Assembly: GCA_000719025.1 (NCBI GenBank)
Contig: JODP01000021.1
Coordinates: 124,001 to 188,000 of the forward strand
Reading direction: 5' to 3'
DNA: 64,000 nucleotides
From: Kineosporia aurantiaca JCM 3230
GTDB taxonomy: Bacteria > Actinomycetota > Actinomycetes > Actinomycetales > Kineosporiaceae
This document shows positions 21,674 through 30,032 of the stretch, in pieces. Under the pieces are notes generated by a model. It saw only the letters and a program-made list of their open reading frames with translations. It had not been told where the DNA came from and did no database searches. The translations under genes were made by a program, and so were the position numbers. The first letter of the stretch is position 1; every line of letters begins with the position of its first letter.

Positions 21674-23370
21674 GACAACACCGTGGTTCGGTAGGTCTCG
21701 TTCTCGCGCAACAGATCTGCATGCCTTCCCTCGGTCACGGTCCGCCCGTCCACCAGCAGCACCACCCGGTCGGTGACGGACAGCAGGGCCGGGCTGGTGG
21801 TCACCAGAACCGTGGTCCGGCCCTCGCGGACGCTGCGCAAGCCGCCGGCGATCCGGGCCTCGGTGACGCTGTCCACCGCCGTGGTCGGGTCGTGCAGCAC
21901 CAGAACCGGTGCGTCCAGGTTCAGGGCCCGGGCCAGCGCGACCCGCTGGCGCTGCCCACCGGAGAGATTGCCCCCGCGTTCGGTCAGCACCGTCGCGCGT
22001 CCGTCCGGCAGGCTGGCGATCACCTCGTCCGCCGCGCTCGCGACCAGCACCCGTTCGGTGAGTTCGGCGCTACCAGTGATGCTTTCCAGCATTGGGCCGC
22101 CGAACAGCTCGGCGTTGTGGGCGGCGACCAGGACCCGGGCGCGCACCTCGTCGGGATGCAGGTCGGAGAGCGGGACTCCGCCGAGCCGGGCCTGGCCGGA
22201 CTCCGGGTCGATCTCCCGCCCCAGCACCCGCAGCAGGGCCACCGCATCGGCCGGGTCCCGCGGCACCACCCCGACCATTTCTCCCGGTCCGGCGCTCAGA
22301 TCAAGGTCTTTCAGGCAGCCCGAGGCGATATTCCGGAGAGAGATTCCGGCGAAGGATGCCGGCCCGCCCTTCGCGGTTCCCTCGCCGACCAGTTCGGGAC
22401 TGGACAGCACCTCGGCCACCCGCCCGGCGCTGGCCCGCCCGGCCGCGAACTCCGAGCCGACCCAGGCGAACACCTGCAGCGGGCCGAGCAGGAACTGGGC
22501 CAGGCCGATCGCCGCGGTCAGGTCACCGATGCTGATCTTCCCGTCCAGCGCCAGTTTTCCGCCGAGCGCCGCCACCAGGGCCAGGAAGACGCCGGTCATC
22601 AGCAGGATGGCGCCCTCGTAGGCGCCCCGCGCCCGGGCCGCCCGCACGGTGGCGGTCAGCGCCCGCCGGCTGGGGATCCGGTAGCGCTCGACCGCGGCCG
22701 CCTCGGCCCCGATGCCCTTGAGCACCCGCAGCCCGGCGACCAGGTCGGCGGCCACGCCCGAAGCGGCCGCGGCCTCCTCCTGCTCGGCCTCGCTCCGGCT
22801 CTCCAGGGGACGCCCGAGCACCGCGGTCAGCCACACCATCAGCGGAGCGCCGATCAGCACCAGCAGACCGAGCGGCAGGCTGACCACCAGCAACGCGACC
22901 GCGGCCACGATCATCGCGGTGATCTGCGCGGCGGCCAGGGCCACGGCAGTGCTGACCGCCCCGACGCGCTGCGCGTCACTGGTTGCGATGCTGGCCAGGG
23001 CGCCCGGTAACCGGCCTTCCTCGGCGCCGCCACGAGCGTCCAAAACCCTCTCGGTGAGCCGCATCCGCAGATCGTGGGCGCCCCACTCGGCCACCGCCTC
23101 GATCTTCCGGGCGCCGTACCGGTAGCTGTTGGACAACGTGACGAAGAGCGCGGCCAGGAGCCCGATCCAGAGCAGCAGGTCCGAAGCCCGCCCGTCCGGG
23201 CTCACCGCCCGGTCGATCACCCGGCCGATCACCACCGGCACCAGCGCCTCGCCGAACTGGTGCAGGCAGAGCAGCACGGTGGCGGTGCCGAGCAGACCGC
23301 GCCGGCTCAGGACGGTACTGCGCAGCACGTCTTTCCCGGTTATCCCTGGGGCAGCACTGGACACGCTCAT
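21670..23370 (-). CDS. ABC transporter half-molecule (TMD-NBD), degenerate Walker motifs
   Basis: 566 residues with an exporter-type membrane domain followed by an NBD. The ABC signature is canonical (NLSGGQRQRVALARAL), but Walker A is gone (GPGEMVGVVPRDPADA lacks the GxxGxGK(S/T) lysine). Walker B reads VLVLHDPT, with His and Asp where Asp and Glu are expected. The H-loop His is also missing (VTTSPAL). Its signature completes the intact ATP site of the downstream partner. The start codon is only 2 bp from an iron box, and there is no SD. A TAGCCT -10-like hexamer ends 8 nt before the ATG, suggesting a leaderless iron-repressed mRNA. Confidence 0.92.
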   Translation of the reverse strand: MSVSSAAPGITGKDVLRSTVLSRRGLLGTATVLLCLHQFGEALVPVVIGRVIDRAVSPDGRASDLLLWIGLLAALFVTLSNSYRYGARKIEAVAEWGAHDLRMRLTERVLDARGGAEEGRLPGALASIATSDAQRVGAVSTAVALAAAQITAMIVAAVALLVVSLPLGLLVLIGAPLMVWLTAVLGRPLESRSEAEQEEAAAASGVAADLVAGLRVLKGIGAEAAAVERYRIPSRRALTATVRAARARGAYEGAILLMTGVFLALVAALGGKLALDGKISIGDLTAAIGLAQFLLGPLQVFAWVGSEFAAGRASAGRVAEVLSSPELVGEGTAKGGPASFAGISLRNIASGCLKDLDLSAGPGEMVGVVPRDPADAVALLRVLGREIDPESGQARLGGVPLSDLHPDEVRARVLVAAHNAELFGGPMLESITGSAELTERVLVASAADEVIASLPDGRATVLTERGGNLSGGQRQRVALARALNLDAPVLVLHDPTTAVDSVTEARIAGGLRSVREGRTTVLVTTSPALLSVTDRVVLLVDGRTVTEGRHADLLRENETYRTTVLS

Positions 23371-23371
23371 A

Positions 23372-23390
23372 TGAAGTAAGGCTAACCTAA
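23372..23390. promoter_or_regulatory. Iron box between divergent transporter operons
   Basis: TGAAGTAAGGCTAACCTAA has one perfect half-site (GCTAACCTAA) and one 7/9 half-site against the IdeR/DmdR consensus. It overlaps the predicted -10 of the leftward ABC pair and lies 60 bp upstream of the rightward fecCD-type genes, so it could control both. Confidence 0.82.
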
Positions 23391-23450
23391 CGATCCAGGG
23401 CGCTACGGCCCGGCGGGCGGCCGCCCGGAAGGGCTCACGGAGGAGGACGG

Positions 23451-24512
23451 ATGGCGCTGGCCGTCGATCTGCAGGACGGGCCGGACGAAGCCCCGGTCGA
23501 GTCCCGCGATCTCGGCGGACGCCGGTCGCTGCGGCTGATCGGCCTGGTCGCCGCGCTGCTCCTGCTCGGCCTGGTGATCGTGGCCAGCCTGGCCTTCGGC
23601 GCCAAGTTCATCCCGTTCGGCGAGAGCTGGCGGTTGTGGTGGCACAACGACGGCTCGACGAACGCCGCCATCATCCACGACCTGCGCCTGCCCCGGACCC
23701 TGGTCGGCGTGCTGGTCGGCGCGGCCCTGGGCCTGTCCGGCGCGCTGATGCAGGCGCTCACCCTGAACCCGCTGGCCGAGCCCGGTCTGCTCGGGGTGAA
23801 CCTGGGCGCCTCCGCCGGGGTGGTGCTGGCCATCGCCTTCCTCGGCGTCACCACGATCAGCGGCTACGTCTGGTTCGCCTTCGCGGGCGCCGCGATCACC
23901 TCGGTCATCGTCTTCCTGCTGGGCAACACCGGCCGCTCGGCCACCCCCGACCGGCAGATCCTGGCCGGGGTCGCGATCACCACGGTGATGGGCAGCGGCA
24001 TCTACGCGGTCATCGTGATCAAGCCGGACGTGTTCAACAAGTACCGGTTCTGGGAGGTCGGCTCGCTCGGCGACGTCAGTGTCCCGGCCGCCTGGCGGGT
24101 CGCGCCGTTCGTGATCGCCGGCCTGCTGCTCGCGCTCTCCCTCGGCCCGGCGCTGAACGCCCTGGCGATGGGCGAGGAGACCGGCCGCGCACTGGGCGCC
24201 CACGTGATGCGCACCCGACTGCTCGGGATGCTCGCGGTCACCCTGCTCTGCGGCGGCGCCACCGCGGTGGTCGGCCCGATCTACTTCGTCGGCCTGGCCG
24301 TGCCGCACGTGACCCGGATGTTCACCGGCCCCGACCAGCGCTGGATCCTGCTCTACTCCATGGTGCTGGCCCCGGTGCTGCTGCTGACCGCCGACATCAT
24401 CGGCCGGGTCATCGTCTCCCCGTCGGAACTCGAGGTCGGCATCGTCACTGCTTTCGTGGGGGCGCCGATGTTCATCATCCTGGCCCGCCGTCGCCGGCTG
24501 GCCCAGCTTTGA
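23451..24512 (+). CDS. FecCD-family ferric siderophore permease, subunit 1
   Basis: 353 residues, typical FecCD length, with about nine to ten membrane helices. Family features: LRLPRTLVGVLVGAALGLSGALMQALTLNPLAEPGLLGVNLGAS near residues 75-120, and a C-terminal GPIYFVGLAVPHVTR coupling-helix region. The ATG follows a strong SD (GGAGGAGG). It is the first gene of a three-gene importer operon whose stop overlaps the next start, and would pair with the lipoprotein at 17348-18436. Confidence 0.96.
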   Translation: MALAVDLQDGPDEAPVESRDLGGRRSLRLIGLVAALLLLGLVIVASLAFGAKFIPFGESWRLWWHNDGSTNAAIIHDLRLPRTLVGVLVGAALGLSGALMQALTLNPLAEPGLLGVNLGASAGVVLAIAFLGVTTISGYVWFAFAGAAITSVIVFLLGNTGRSATPDRQILAGVAITTVMGSGIYAVIVIKPDVFNKYRFWEVGSLGDVSVPAAWRVAPFVIAGLLLALSLGPALNALAMGEETGRALGAHVMRTRLLGMLAVTLLCGGATAVVGPIYFVGLAVPHVTRMFTGPDQRWILLYSMVLAPVLLLTADIIGRVIVSPSELEVGIVTAFVGAPMFIILARRRRLAQL

Positions 24513-25561
24513 CCGCCCAGACCCCGCTCAGCGGAAGGGTGGTGCGCACTCCCACCGGTTCGTTGTCGGCCCGGATCGACCTGCGAGCCACCGGCATCGT
24601 GCTGGTCCTGCTCCTGCTCGCCCTCGCCATCGCGCTCTACAGCCTGGCCAGTGGCGACTTCCCGGTGCCGCTGGCCGACGTGGTGCGCACCCTGCTCGGC
24701 GAGCAGACCGGTGGGGCCCGGTTCATCATCATGGACCTGCGCCTGCCCCGGACGCTGACCGCGCTGCTGGTCGGCGCCGCGCTCGGGGTCAGCGGCGGGA
24801 TCTTCCAGAACCTCACCCGGAACCCGCTCGGTAGCCCGGATTTCATCGGCCTGACCACCGGCGCCTCCACCGGGGCGCTGATCGTCATCCTGGTGATGCA
24901 CGGCAGCACCAACCAGATCGCGGTCGGCGCCCTGATCGGCTGCACCGCCACCTCCGCCGCCATCTACGTGCTGGCCTACCGCAAGGGTTCGCAGGCGTTC
25001 CGGCTGATCCTGGTCGGCATCGGCCTCGCGGCCATGCTCGACGCGTTCAACTCGTTCCTGATCACCCGGGCCCGGCTGGACGAGGCGGTCGGTGCCCAGG
25101 TCTGGATGATCGGCACGCTGAACGGCCGCTCCTGGGACCAGGTCCGGCCGCTGGCCCTGGCCGTGCTGATCCTGCTGCCGGTCGCGTTCGGGCAGGGCCG
25201 GCACCTGAACCTGCTCTCCCTCGGCGACGAGGCGGCGACGGCGCTCGGCGTCCCGGTCGAGCGCACCCGCGGCATCCTTTTCACCTGCGCCGTCGCCCTG
25301 GCCGCGATCGCCACCTCGGCGGCCGGGCCGATCTCGTTCGTCGCGCTGGCCGCTCCGCAACTGGCCCTGCGGATCACCCGGACCGCGGGGGCGGGCCTGC
25401 CCGGGGCGGCCGCGATGGGCGCGCTGCTGATGGTGGCCAGCGACTGGGTGGCCCAGCGGGCGCTGAGCACCGGCCCGGTCCCGGTCGGGATCGCCACCGG
25501 CCTGCTCGGCGGGGCGTATCTGTGCTGGTTGCTGGTGCACGAATGGCGGAAGGGGCGTTGA
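24509..25561 (+). CDS. FecCD-family ferric siderophore permease, subunit 2
   Basis: 350 residues from the TTG at 24509, which overlaps the previous stop (TTGA). A GTG at 24539 is an alternative. The longer reading frame extending upstream runs out of frame through the first permease and is not real. Core features match its partner: LRLPRTLTALLVGAALGVSGGIFQNLTRNPLGSPDFIGLTTGAS and GPISFVALAAPQLALR. The two permeases probably form the heterodimeric channel for the imported ferric chelate. Confidence 0.94.
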   Translation: MTAQTPLSGRVVRTPTGSLSARIDLRATGIVLVLLLLALAIALYSLASGDFPVPLADVVRTLLGEQTGGARFIIMDLRLPRTLTALLVGAALGVSGGIFQNLTRNPLGSPDFIGLTTGASTGALIVILVMHGSTNQIAVGALIGCTATSAAIYVLAYRKGSQAFRLILVGIGLAAMLDAFNSFLITRARLDEAVGAQVWMIGTLNGRSWDQVRPLALAVLILLPVAFGQGRHLNLLSLGDEAATALGVPVERTRGILFTCAVALAAIATSAAGPISFVALAAPQLALRITRTAGAGLPGAAAMGALLMVASDWVAQRALSTGPVPVGIATGLLGGAYLCWLLVHEWRKGR

Positions 25562-25565
25562 TCGG

Positions 25566-26408
25566 ATGAGCAGGCTGTGGGCGGAGGGACTGACCCTCAG
25601 CTACGACCAGCGGGTGGTCGCGGAGAACCTCGGGGTGAGGATCCCGGACGGCGAGTTCACCGTCATCGTCGGCCCCAACGCGTGCGGGAAGTCCACCCTG
25701 CTCAAGGCACTGGCCCGGCTGCTGGGCCCGAAGGCCGGTCAGGTGCACCTGGACGACCGGGCGATCGGCGGCTACACCAGCAAGCAGGTGGCGCACCGCC
25801 TGGGCCTGCTTCCGCAGTCGCCGCTTGCCCCGAGCGGGATCACCGTGGGCGACCTGGTGGCCCGGGGCCGGTACGCGCACCAGTCGCTGCTGCGCCAGTG
25901 GTCCAAGCAGGACGAGGCCATCGTGGTCGAGGCGATGGAACAGACCAACGTCCACGAACTGTCCCAGCGGTACGTCAGCGAACTGTCCGGCGGGCAGCGG
26001 CAGCGGGTCTGGCTGGCCATGGCGCTGGCTCAGCAGACCCCGATCCTGCTGCTCGACGAGCCCACGACCTTTCTCGACATCACCCACCAGGTCGAGGTTC
26101 TCGACCTCTGCGCGGATCTGCACGAGCAGGGCCGCACCCTGGTCGCGGTGCTGCACGACCTGAACCTGGCCACCCGGTACGCGACCCACCTGATCGCGAT
26201 GCGGGACGGGGCGATCGTGGCCGAGGGCAACCCGGCCGACATCGTCACCGCCGAGATGGTCGAGCAGACCTTCGGACTGGCCTGCCGGGTGATCCCGGAC
26301 CCGGAGACCGGGACCCCGCTGATCGTCCCGGTCGACCGCGCGGCCCGGAAGGCTCGCTCCCGGAAGGGTTCCCCCGACGAGAACGTGCGCCAGGCCGCAA
26401 AGGCCTGA
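25566..26408 (+). CDS. Ferric siderophore ABC transporter ATP-binding protein (FecE-like)
   Basis: 280 residues, with all ATPase motifs intact: Walker A GPNACGKST (about residue 39), Q-loop LLPQSPLAP, signature LSGGQRQRVWLAMAL, Walker B ILLLDEPTTFLD and H-loop VLHDLNLATRYA. The spacing and the insertion-free fold match FecE/FepC proteins. Its ATG is 4 nt after the permease stop. The last residues are Arg/Lys-rich (RAARKARSRKGS). Confidence 0.96.
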   Translation: MSRLWAEGLTLSYDQRVVAENLGVRIPDGEFTVIVGPNACGKSTLLKALARLLGPKAGQVHLDDRAIGGYTSKQVAHRLGLLPQSPLAPSGITVGDLVARGRYAHQSLLRQWSKQDEAIVVEAMEQTNVHELSQRYVSELSGGQRQRVWLAMALAQQTPILLLDEPTTFLDITHQVEVLDLCADLHEQGRTLVAVLHDLNLATRYATHLIAMRDGAIVAEGNPADIVTAEMVEQTFGLACRVIPDPETGTPLIVPVDRAARKARSRKGSPDENVRQAAKA

Positions 26409-26433
26409 CGCACGTCCTTCATTCAAACGCTTT

Positions 26434-27486
26434 TCAGCAGGCCTCGTAGTGGTAGGCCTTGTCTCCGGCCGGCACCACGTCACGGTCGCGCAGGATGACC
26501 GAGATGGTCTTGCCCTGGGCGGCACAGGCGTTGCTGAAGTCGGACGCCTTGTTGTCGGTGTACTCGATCTCGTAGACCTGGTTGCCGTAGATGCTGGTGT
26601 AGGCGTCGCACTCGCCGTACTCCTGGCACTCCTCGGCGATCGCGAAGTCGAAACCGGCGCTGGTGGCGTCACTCTTGGTCAGCCCGGCGGTGTTCTTCTG
26701 GGCGATCGCCAGACCGGCCGCGTGCGCCTTGTCGGCCAGCAGCCTCGCCATCGCCACGTTGTTGGCCTTGGTCAGCAGGCCGCTCGAGCGGTCGTAGGTG
26801 TCCAGGTTGTCCGGCTCGATCGCCTTGAACCCGGCCGCGGCGCAGGCGTCGATCCACTTGCCCTCGATCGCCGCGATGGCCGTGCGGTTGGCCGCCGTGG
26901 AGGTGTCCAGGAAGTACTCGCCCGGCCAGTCCGGGTCCTCGAAGTTGCTGCCCGACTTGTTCTTCAGGAGCAGGCCGGACCAGGTGGAGGACTCACCGGG
27001 CTGGGACTGGAACGAGTTGATGTAGCAGATGTTGTACTTGCCGCTGACCGCCTTGTCGCTGTGGTCCCGGTCGACGATCGCGACCGCCGCGGCCGGCGTG
27101 TAGGCGCCACCGATCTGGTAGTCGAACTGACCGTTGGCCGGCGGCAGGGAGACGCTGCCCGCGGCCGCCGTGGTCGAGGGGGCCGTGGCCGGCGCCGTGG
27201 TCGAGGTGGTGGTGGCCGGCTTGGTGGTGGAGGTGGTGGCCGGCTTGGTGGTCGCCGTGGTCTTCGACGGCGTGCTGGTGGCGGTGGCCTTGGGGGTGCT
27301 GCTCGCGGTGGGCGAGGCGGTGCCGGTCCCGGTGGGCGTGGCGTGCCCGTGACCGTGGCCGCCACGGTGCTCGTGGTCCCGGTTCGCTGCGCTGGCGACG
27401 CTGTACGACCCGATGCCGAGAAGCAGGACGAGTCCGGCCGCCGAGGCCACGACCACTCGACGACGGCTGCTGCGCTTGATGCTCAA
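26434..27486 (-). CDS. Secreted GH114-type (endo-alpha-1,4-polygalactosaminidase-like) TIM-barrel protein
   Basis: 350 residues. An N-terminal signal/anchor helix (RRVVVASAAGLVLLLGIGSYSVASA) is followed by a His-rich stretch (HEHRGGHGHGH) and a Thr/Ala/Pro-rich linker of about 70 residues. The remaining 240 residues form a GH114-like barrel: YNICYINSFQSQPGESS, then IEPDNLDTYDRSSG, then AIAQKNTAGL, then FAIAEECQEYGEC. Family members act on galactosaminogalactan-type or related microbial polysaccharides, but the substrate here is unknown. The gene converges on the FecE gene with only 25 bp between stops. The His stretch could bind metal, which is inference only. Confidence 0.85.
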   Translation of the reverse strand: MSIKRSSRRRVVVASAAGLVLLLGIGSYSVASAANRDHEHRGGHGHGHATPTGTGTASPTASSTPKATATSTPSKTTATTKPATTSTTKPATTTSTTAPATAPSTTAAAGSVSLPPANGQFDYQIGGAYTPAAAVAIVDRDHSDKAVSGKYNICYINSFQSQPGESSTWSGLLLKNKSGSNFEDPDWPGEYFLDTSTAANRTAIAAIEGKWIDACAAAGFKAIEPDNLDTYDRSSGLLTKANNVAMARLLADKAHAAGLAIAQKNTAGLTKSDATSAGFDFAIAEECQEYGECDAYTSIYGNQVYEIEYTDNKASDFSNACAAQGKTISVILRDRDVVPAGDKAYHYEAC

Positions 27487-27774
27487 TGCCCTTCCTTACC
27501 TTCGGAACGCCCCGCCTCGGGCTGACCCCTGGCGACCAGTGCCGGATCGTCCCCCCAATGAGGCGCGCCGGCTGAACGTTCCGTAACCGCTGCCAAGGTA
27601 GGGACGCTGGATGCGTCGGAACGTTAATAGAGACCTAGGTTTCGGTTTTGCTCGAAAAAGAACCATTTCGATCTGAACCGATCACCTCGAGCGCCCGTGT
27701 CTGAGCTGAACCGGGCGGCTGTCCGGACCGTGTAAGGGATGGGCACGGTCGCCGTTCGCCCGGGAGGGACAGCC
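27487..27774. other. Divergent intergenic region, no recognised element
   Basis: 288 bp between the GH114 gene and the hypothetical gene. It contains a relatively AT-rich core at about 27620-27680 that probably holds the two promoters. No repeat, RNA or operator was recognised. Confidence 0.5.
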
Positions 27775-28236
27775 ATGGATCGGGAACGACCGGGCGCGCC
27801 GGTCAAACGGCGCCGGGCGGGAGGTCAGCAGCAGGTCGGTCCCGCAGACCCGTTTCTCGCGGTTCCCGAGGTGGCGGACATCGGCCAGATCCTGGACGGG
27901 CTGGGCCGGGTGGCCGAGCGGCGGGCGGCGGCGGCGCTGCGCCTGGCCCCCGGCGGGATTCTCTGCTGGCTCTACCGGGACATCGACTTCGGCGGACCTC
28001 AGCTGGCGGTGCCGTCCGAGGAGGGACGACTGCAACCGGACGGCAGTGTGCTGGTCGAGCTGGACGACTGGTGGCGCTACAACCTGACCGCGGTGAAGCC
28101 GGGCACCCTGCGCTTCCGTCGGGCCGAGCTGATTCCCCGGGTCGACCATCTGCCGGTGACCACGGTCCGGCTGCCGATGGCCATGACTCCACCCGGTTAC
28201 AACGACCTGATCGGCGCCCTCCGGCTGGTGCGCTGA
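27775..28236 (+). CDS. Hypothetical protein
   Basis: 153 residues from the ATG at 27775, chosen because GGGAGGG sits just before it; an upstream in-frame ATG at 27739 lacks a site. I do not recognise a family. The first 25 residues are basic and disordered (RPGAPVKRRRAGGQQQ). The remainder is a compact alpha/beta-like region with PEVADIGQILDGLGRVAERRAAAAL, then LDDWWRYNLTAVKPGTLRFRRAELIPR, and a Pro-containing end. There is no signal peptide or membrane segment. It stands alone, divergent from the GH114 gene and 78 bp upstream of the ImmA-like gene. Confidence 0.75.
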   Translation: MDRERPGAPVKRRRAGGQQQVGPADPFLAVPEVADIGQILDGLGRVAERRAAAALRLAPGGILCWLYRDIDFGGPQLAVPSEEGRLQPDGSVLVELDDWWRYNLTAVKPGTLRFRRAELIPRVDHLPVTTVRLPMAMTPPGYNDLIGALRLVR

Positions 28237-28300
28237 GACCGGGTTCACTGGTGCTGGTGTGACGTGTGTTACAACAGACATTCGGGATGATCCGGACCGG

Positions 28301-28306
28301 TAGCCT
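28301..28306 (+). promoter_or_regulatory. Candidate -10 (TAGCCT) for a near-leaderless mRNA
   Basis: TANNNT hexamer ending 8 nt before the ATG of the ImmA-like gene, which has no SD sequence. Confidence 0.45.
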
Positions 28307-28314
28307 GCGCAGAG

Positions 28315-28782
28315 ATGCGAGAAGGACCTCTGCGCCGGCGGTGCCGCGCCCTGTTACGCGAGCTGAACGTGCCTGCCCCGTTCGGTCCCGGTGAGCTGTG
28401 CCGACGGCTGTCCGAGCACCGGGGCCGGGAGATCCGGCTGGTGCCGTTCCCGATCGAGTCGCCCGGCCCGTTCGGGCTGTGGCTGAGCACCGACGAGGCC
28501 GACGTGGTGATCTACCAGTCCCAGACCACCCGGTCCCACCAGGAACACATCATCCTGCACGAACTCGGGCACATCATTGCTGGTCACGAGGGTGAGGTGC
28601 GGGGAGTGCCGCGCAGTGCCTACGACAGCCGCCAGGAGCGCGAGGCCGAGCTGATCGCCACCATCCTGCACGAGTGGGCCGGCCGCTCCGACGGGCTCGG
28701 TGCGGAAGACCGGGAGAGCGTTCCGGAGACTGCCGCGCTGGACCGGATCGGGCACGCGATCGCCCGCGGAGGCTGGTCGTGA
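28315..28782 (+). CDS. ImmA/IrrE-family metallopeptidase
   Basis: 155 residues with a zinc-peptidase motif HELGH at residues 82-86 (LHELGHIIAGHEGE), as in ImmA/IrrE proteins that cleave or inactivate partner regulators. The N-terminal third resembles the usual DNA-partner-facing region (LRRRCRALLREL...GELCRRLSEHRGREI). It overlaps the next gene by 4 bp, so it is coupled to a polytopic membrane protein. An EspR-like regulator converges from the far side. In ICEBs1 an ImmA peptidase cleaves the ImmR repressor; here the substrate may be the nearby EspR-like protein, which is an inference. Confidence 0.88.
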   Translation: MREGPLRRRCRALLRELNVPAPFGPGELCRRLSEHRGREIRLVPFPIESPGPFGLWLSTDEADVVIYQSQTTRSHQEHIILHELGHIIAGHEGEVRGVPRSAYDSRQEREAELIATILHEWAGRSDGLGAEDRESVPETAALDRIGHAIARGGWS

Positions 28783-30032
28783 ACCTGGCGCTCAGCATCG
28801 TCGTGGAGCTCGCGCTGGTCTGGGCCGCCGTGGTCAAGCTGCTGCACCTGCGGCGCTCGCCCGACGACCGGCCGTTGCGTGCCGTGGCCGGGATCTGCGT
28901 CTGCCTGGCCCTCGCCCCGGTGCCCACCCTGCCTGGAGTGAAAGACCTGGTCGAGGGCATAATGCCCGGGCTCGCCAAGCTCCTGCTGAACCTGGTCACG
29001 GTGACCGCCACCTACTTCCTGATGGACTTCTTCGGCTCCTCGGTCGGCGGCCCGGGTCCGGCCGCCCGGCTACGCCGGCTGCGGGCCGGCCTGCTGGTTG
29101 CGCAGGCGGTGATGACCGTGGCCTGGGCCACTGCACCGGAGCGGATCCGGGTCGGCCCGGCCGACCTGGGCAACCTTGACGACCGGCACAGCGCGGTCTT
29201 CAGCGTGGCCGCCCTGGGGTTCATGGGCTACGGCCTGACCTATGCCTTCGCCTGGGCGGTCGGCTACGCCCGGGCCGCCCACCGGGTCCGGCTGCGCACC
29301 AGCCTGCGGATCGTCGCGGTCGCCCTGGCCGCCCTGCTGATCGCCTGCCTGACCAAGGCCGGGGTGGCGCTGGCCCTCGGCCTGGTCGGGAGCCTGCACC
29401 CCGACGACCCGGCGATCGTGGCCGTCAGCCGGCTCTGGCCGCCGTGCGTGTTGATCGGAACCCTGCTTCTGGTAACGGGTTTCTGTTATCCGGCGGTGGC
29501 CTCGCTGCCGGGCCGGGTCCGGCGGTCCCGGGAACGCCGGCAGTTGTACCGCCGTCTCGGCCCGCTCTGGCACCGAATGCGCTCGGCCTTCCCGCATCTC
29601 GTGCTCGCCGGCCCGCGGTGGGCCGGTCTGGCCCGGAATATGGGCTGGATGCCGTGGACCTACCGGGCCTACTTCCGCCGGGTCATCGAAATTCGCGACA
29701 CCATCGTGCAACTCGCGCCCTACTACGACCCGGAGGTGGTGCGGCGGGCGCGGGATCAGGTGGGTGAGGACGAGATTCGGGTCTGCGCGCTTCTGATGGC
29801 CGATGCGTTGCGTCGTAAGGGTGCCGAAAAACCCGTGGAGAAGCCCTTCGTACTACCACTTCTCGGCGGGGACGACCTGGACTCCGACGCCCGCTGGCTG
29901 GCCGGTCTGGCCACCGAGCTCGAGCGGGTCGCCGATCAGCCGGCCGAGTCGTCCTGCTCCGGCCCGGTCTCGTCCGACGCGGTCTCGTCCGAGCCCGTCC
30001 CGTCCAGCACGTCCAGCATCCGTAGCACCTGA
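28779..30032 (+). CDS. MAB_1171c-like polytopic membrane protein
   Basis: 417 residues from the GTG at 28779, overlapping the peptidase stop (GTGA). Roughly seven hydrophobic helices fill residues 1-245 (for example LSIVVELALVWAAVVKLL and ATYFLMDFF). A soluble C-terminal domain of about 170 residues follows, with RSRERRQLYRRLGPLWHRMRSAFPHL and IEIRDTIVQLAPYYDPEVV. This architecture and its pairing with an ImmA-like gene match the MAB_1171c 'putative transporter' family, whose function is unknown. Its last 97 bp are read on the opposite strand as the end of the EspR-like gene, giving a low-complexity Ser/Pro/Val tail. Confidence 0.82.
   Translation: MNLALSIVVELALVWAAVVKLLHLRRSPDDRPLRAVAGICVCLALAPVPTLPGVKDLVEGIMPGLAKLLLNLVTVTATYFLMDFFGSSVGGPGPAARLRRLRAGLLVAQAVMTVAWATAPERIRVGPADLGNLDDRHSAVFSVAALGFMGYGLTYAFAWAVGYARAAHRVRLRTSLRIVAVALAALLIACLTKAGVALALGLVGSLHPDDPAIVAVSRLWPPCVLIGTLLLVTGFCYPAVASLPGRVRRSRERRQLYRRLGPLWHRMRSAFPHLVLAGPRWAGLARNMGWMPWTYRAYFRRVIEIRDTIVQLAPYYDPEVVRRARDQVGEDEIRVCALLMADALRRKGAEKPVEKPFVLPLLGGDDLDSDARWLAGLATELERVADQPAESSCSGPVSSDAVSSEPVPSSTSSIRST

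Noticed and set aside
23636..24508. Upstream extension of the second FecCD permease to 641 residues
   Set aside because: The extension reads the first permease in the wrong frame. The family length and the TTGA overlap support a start at 24509.
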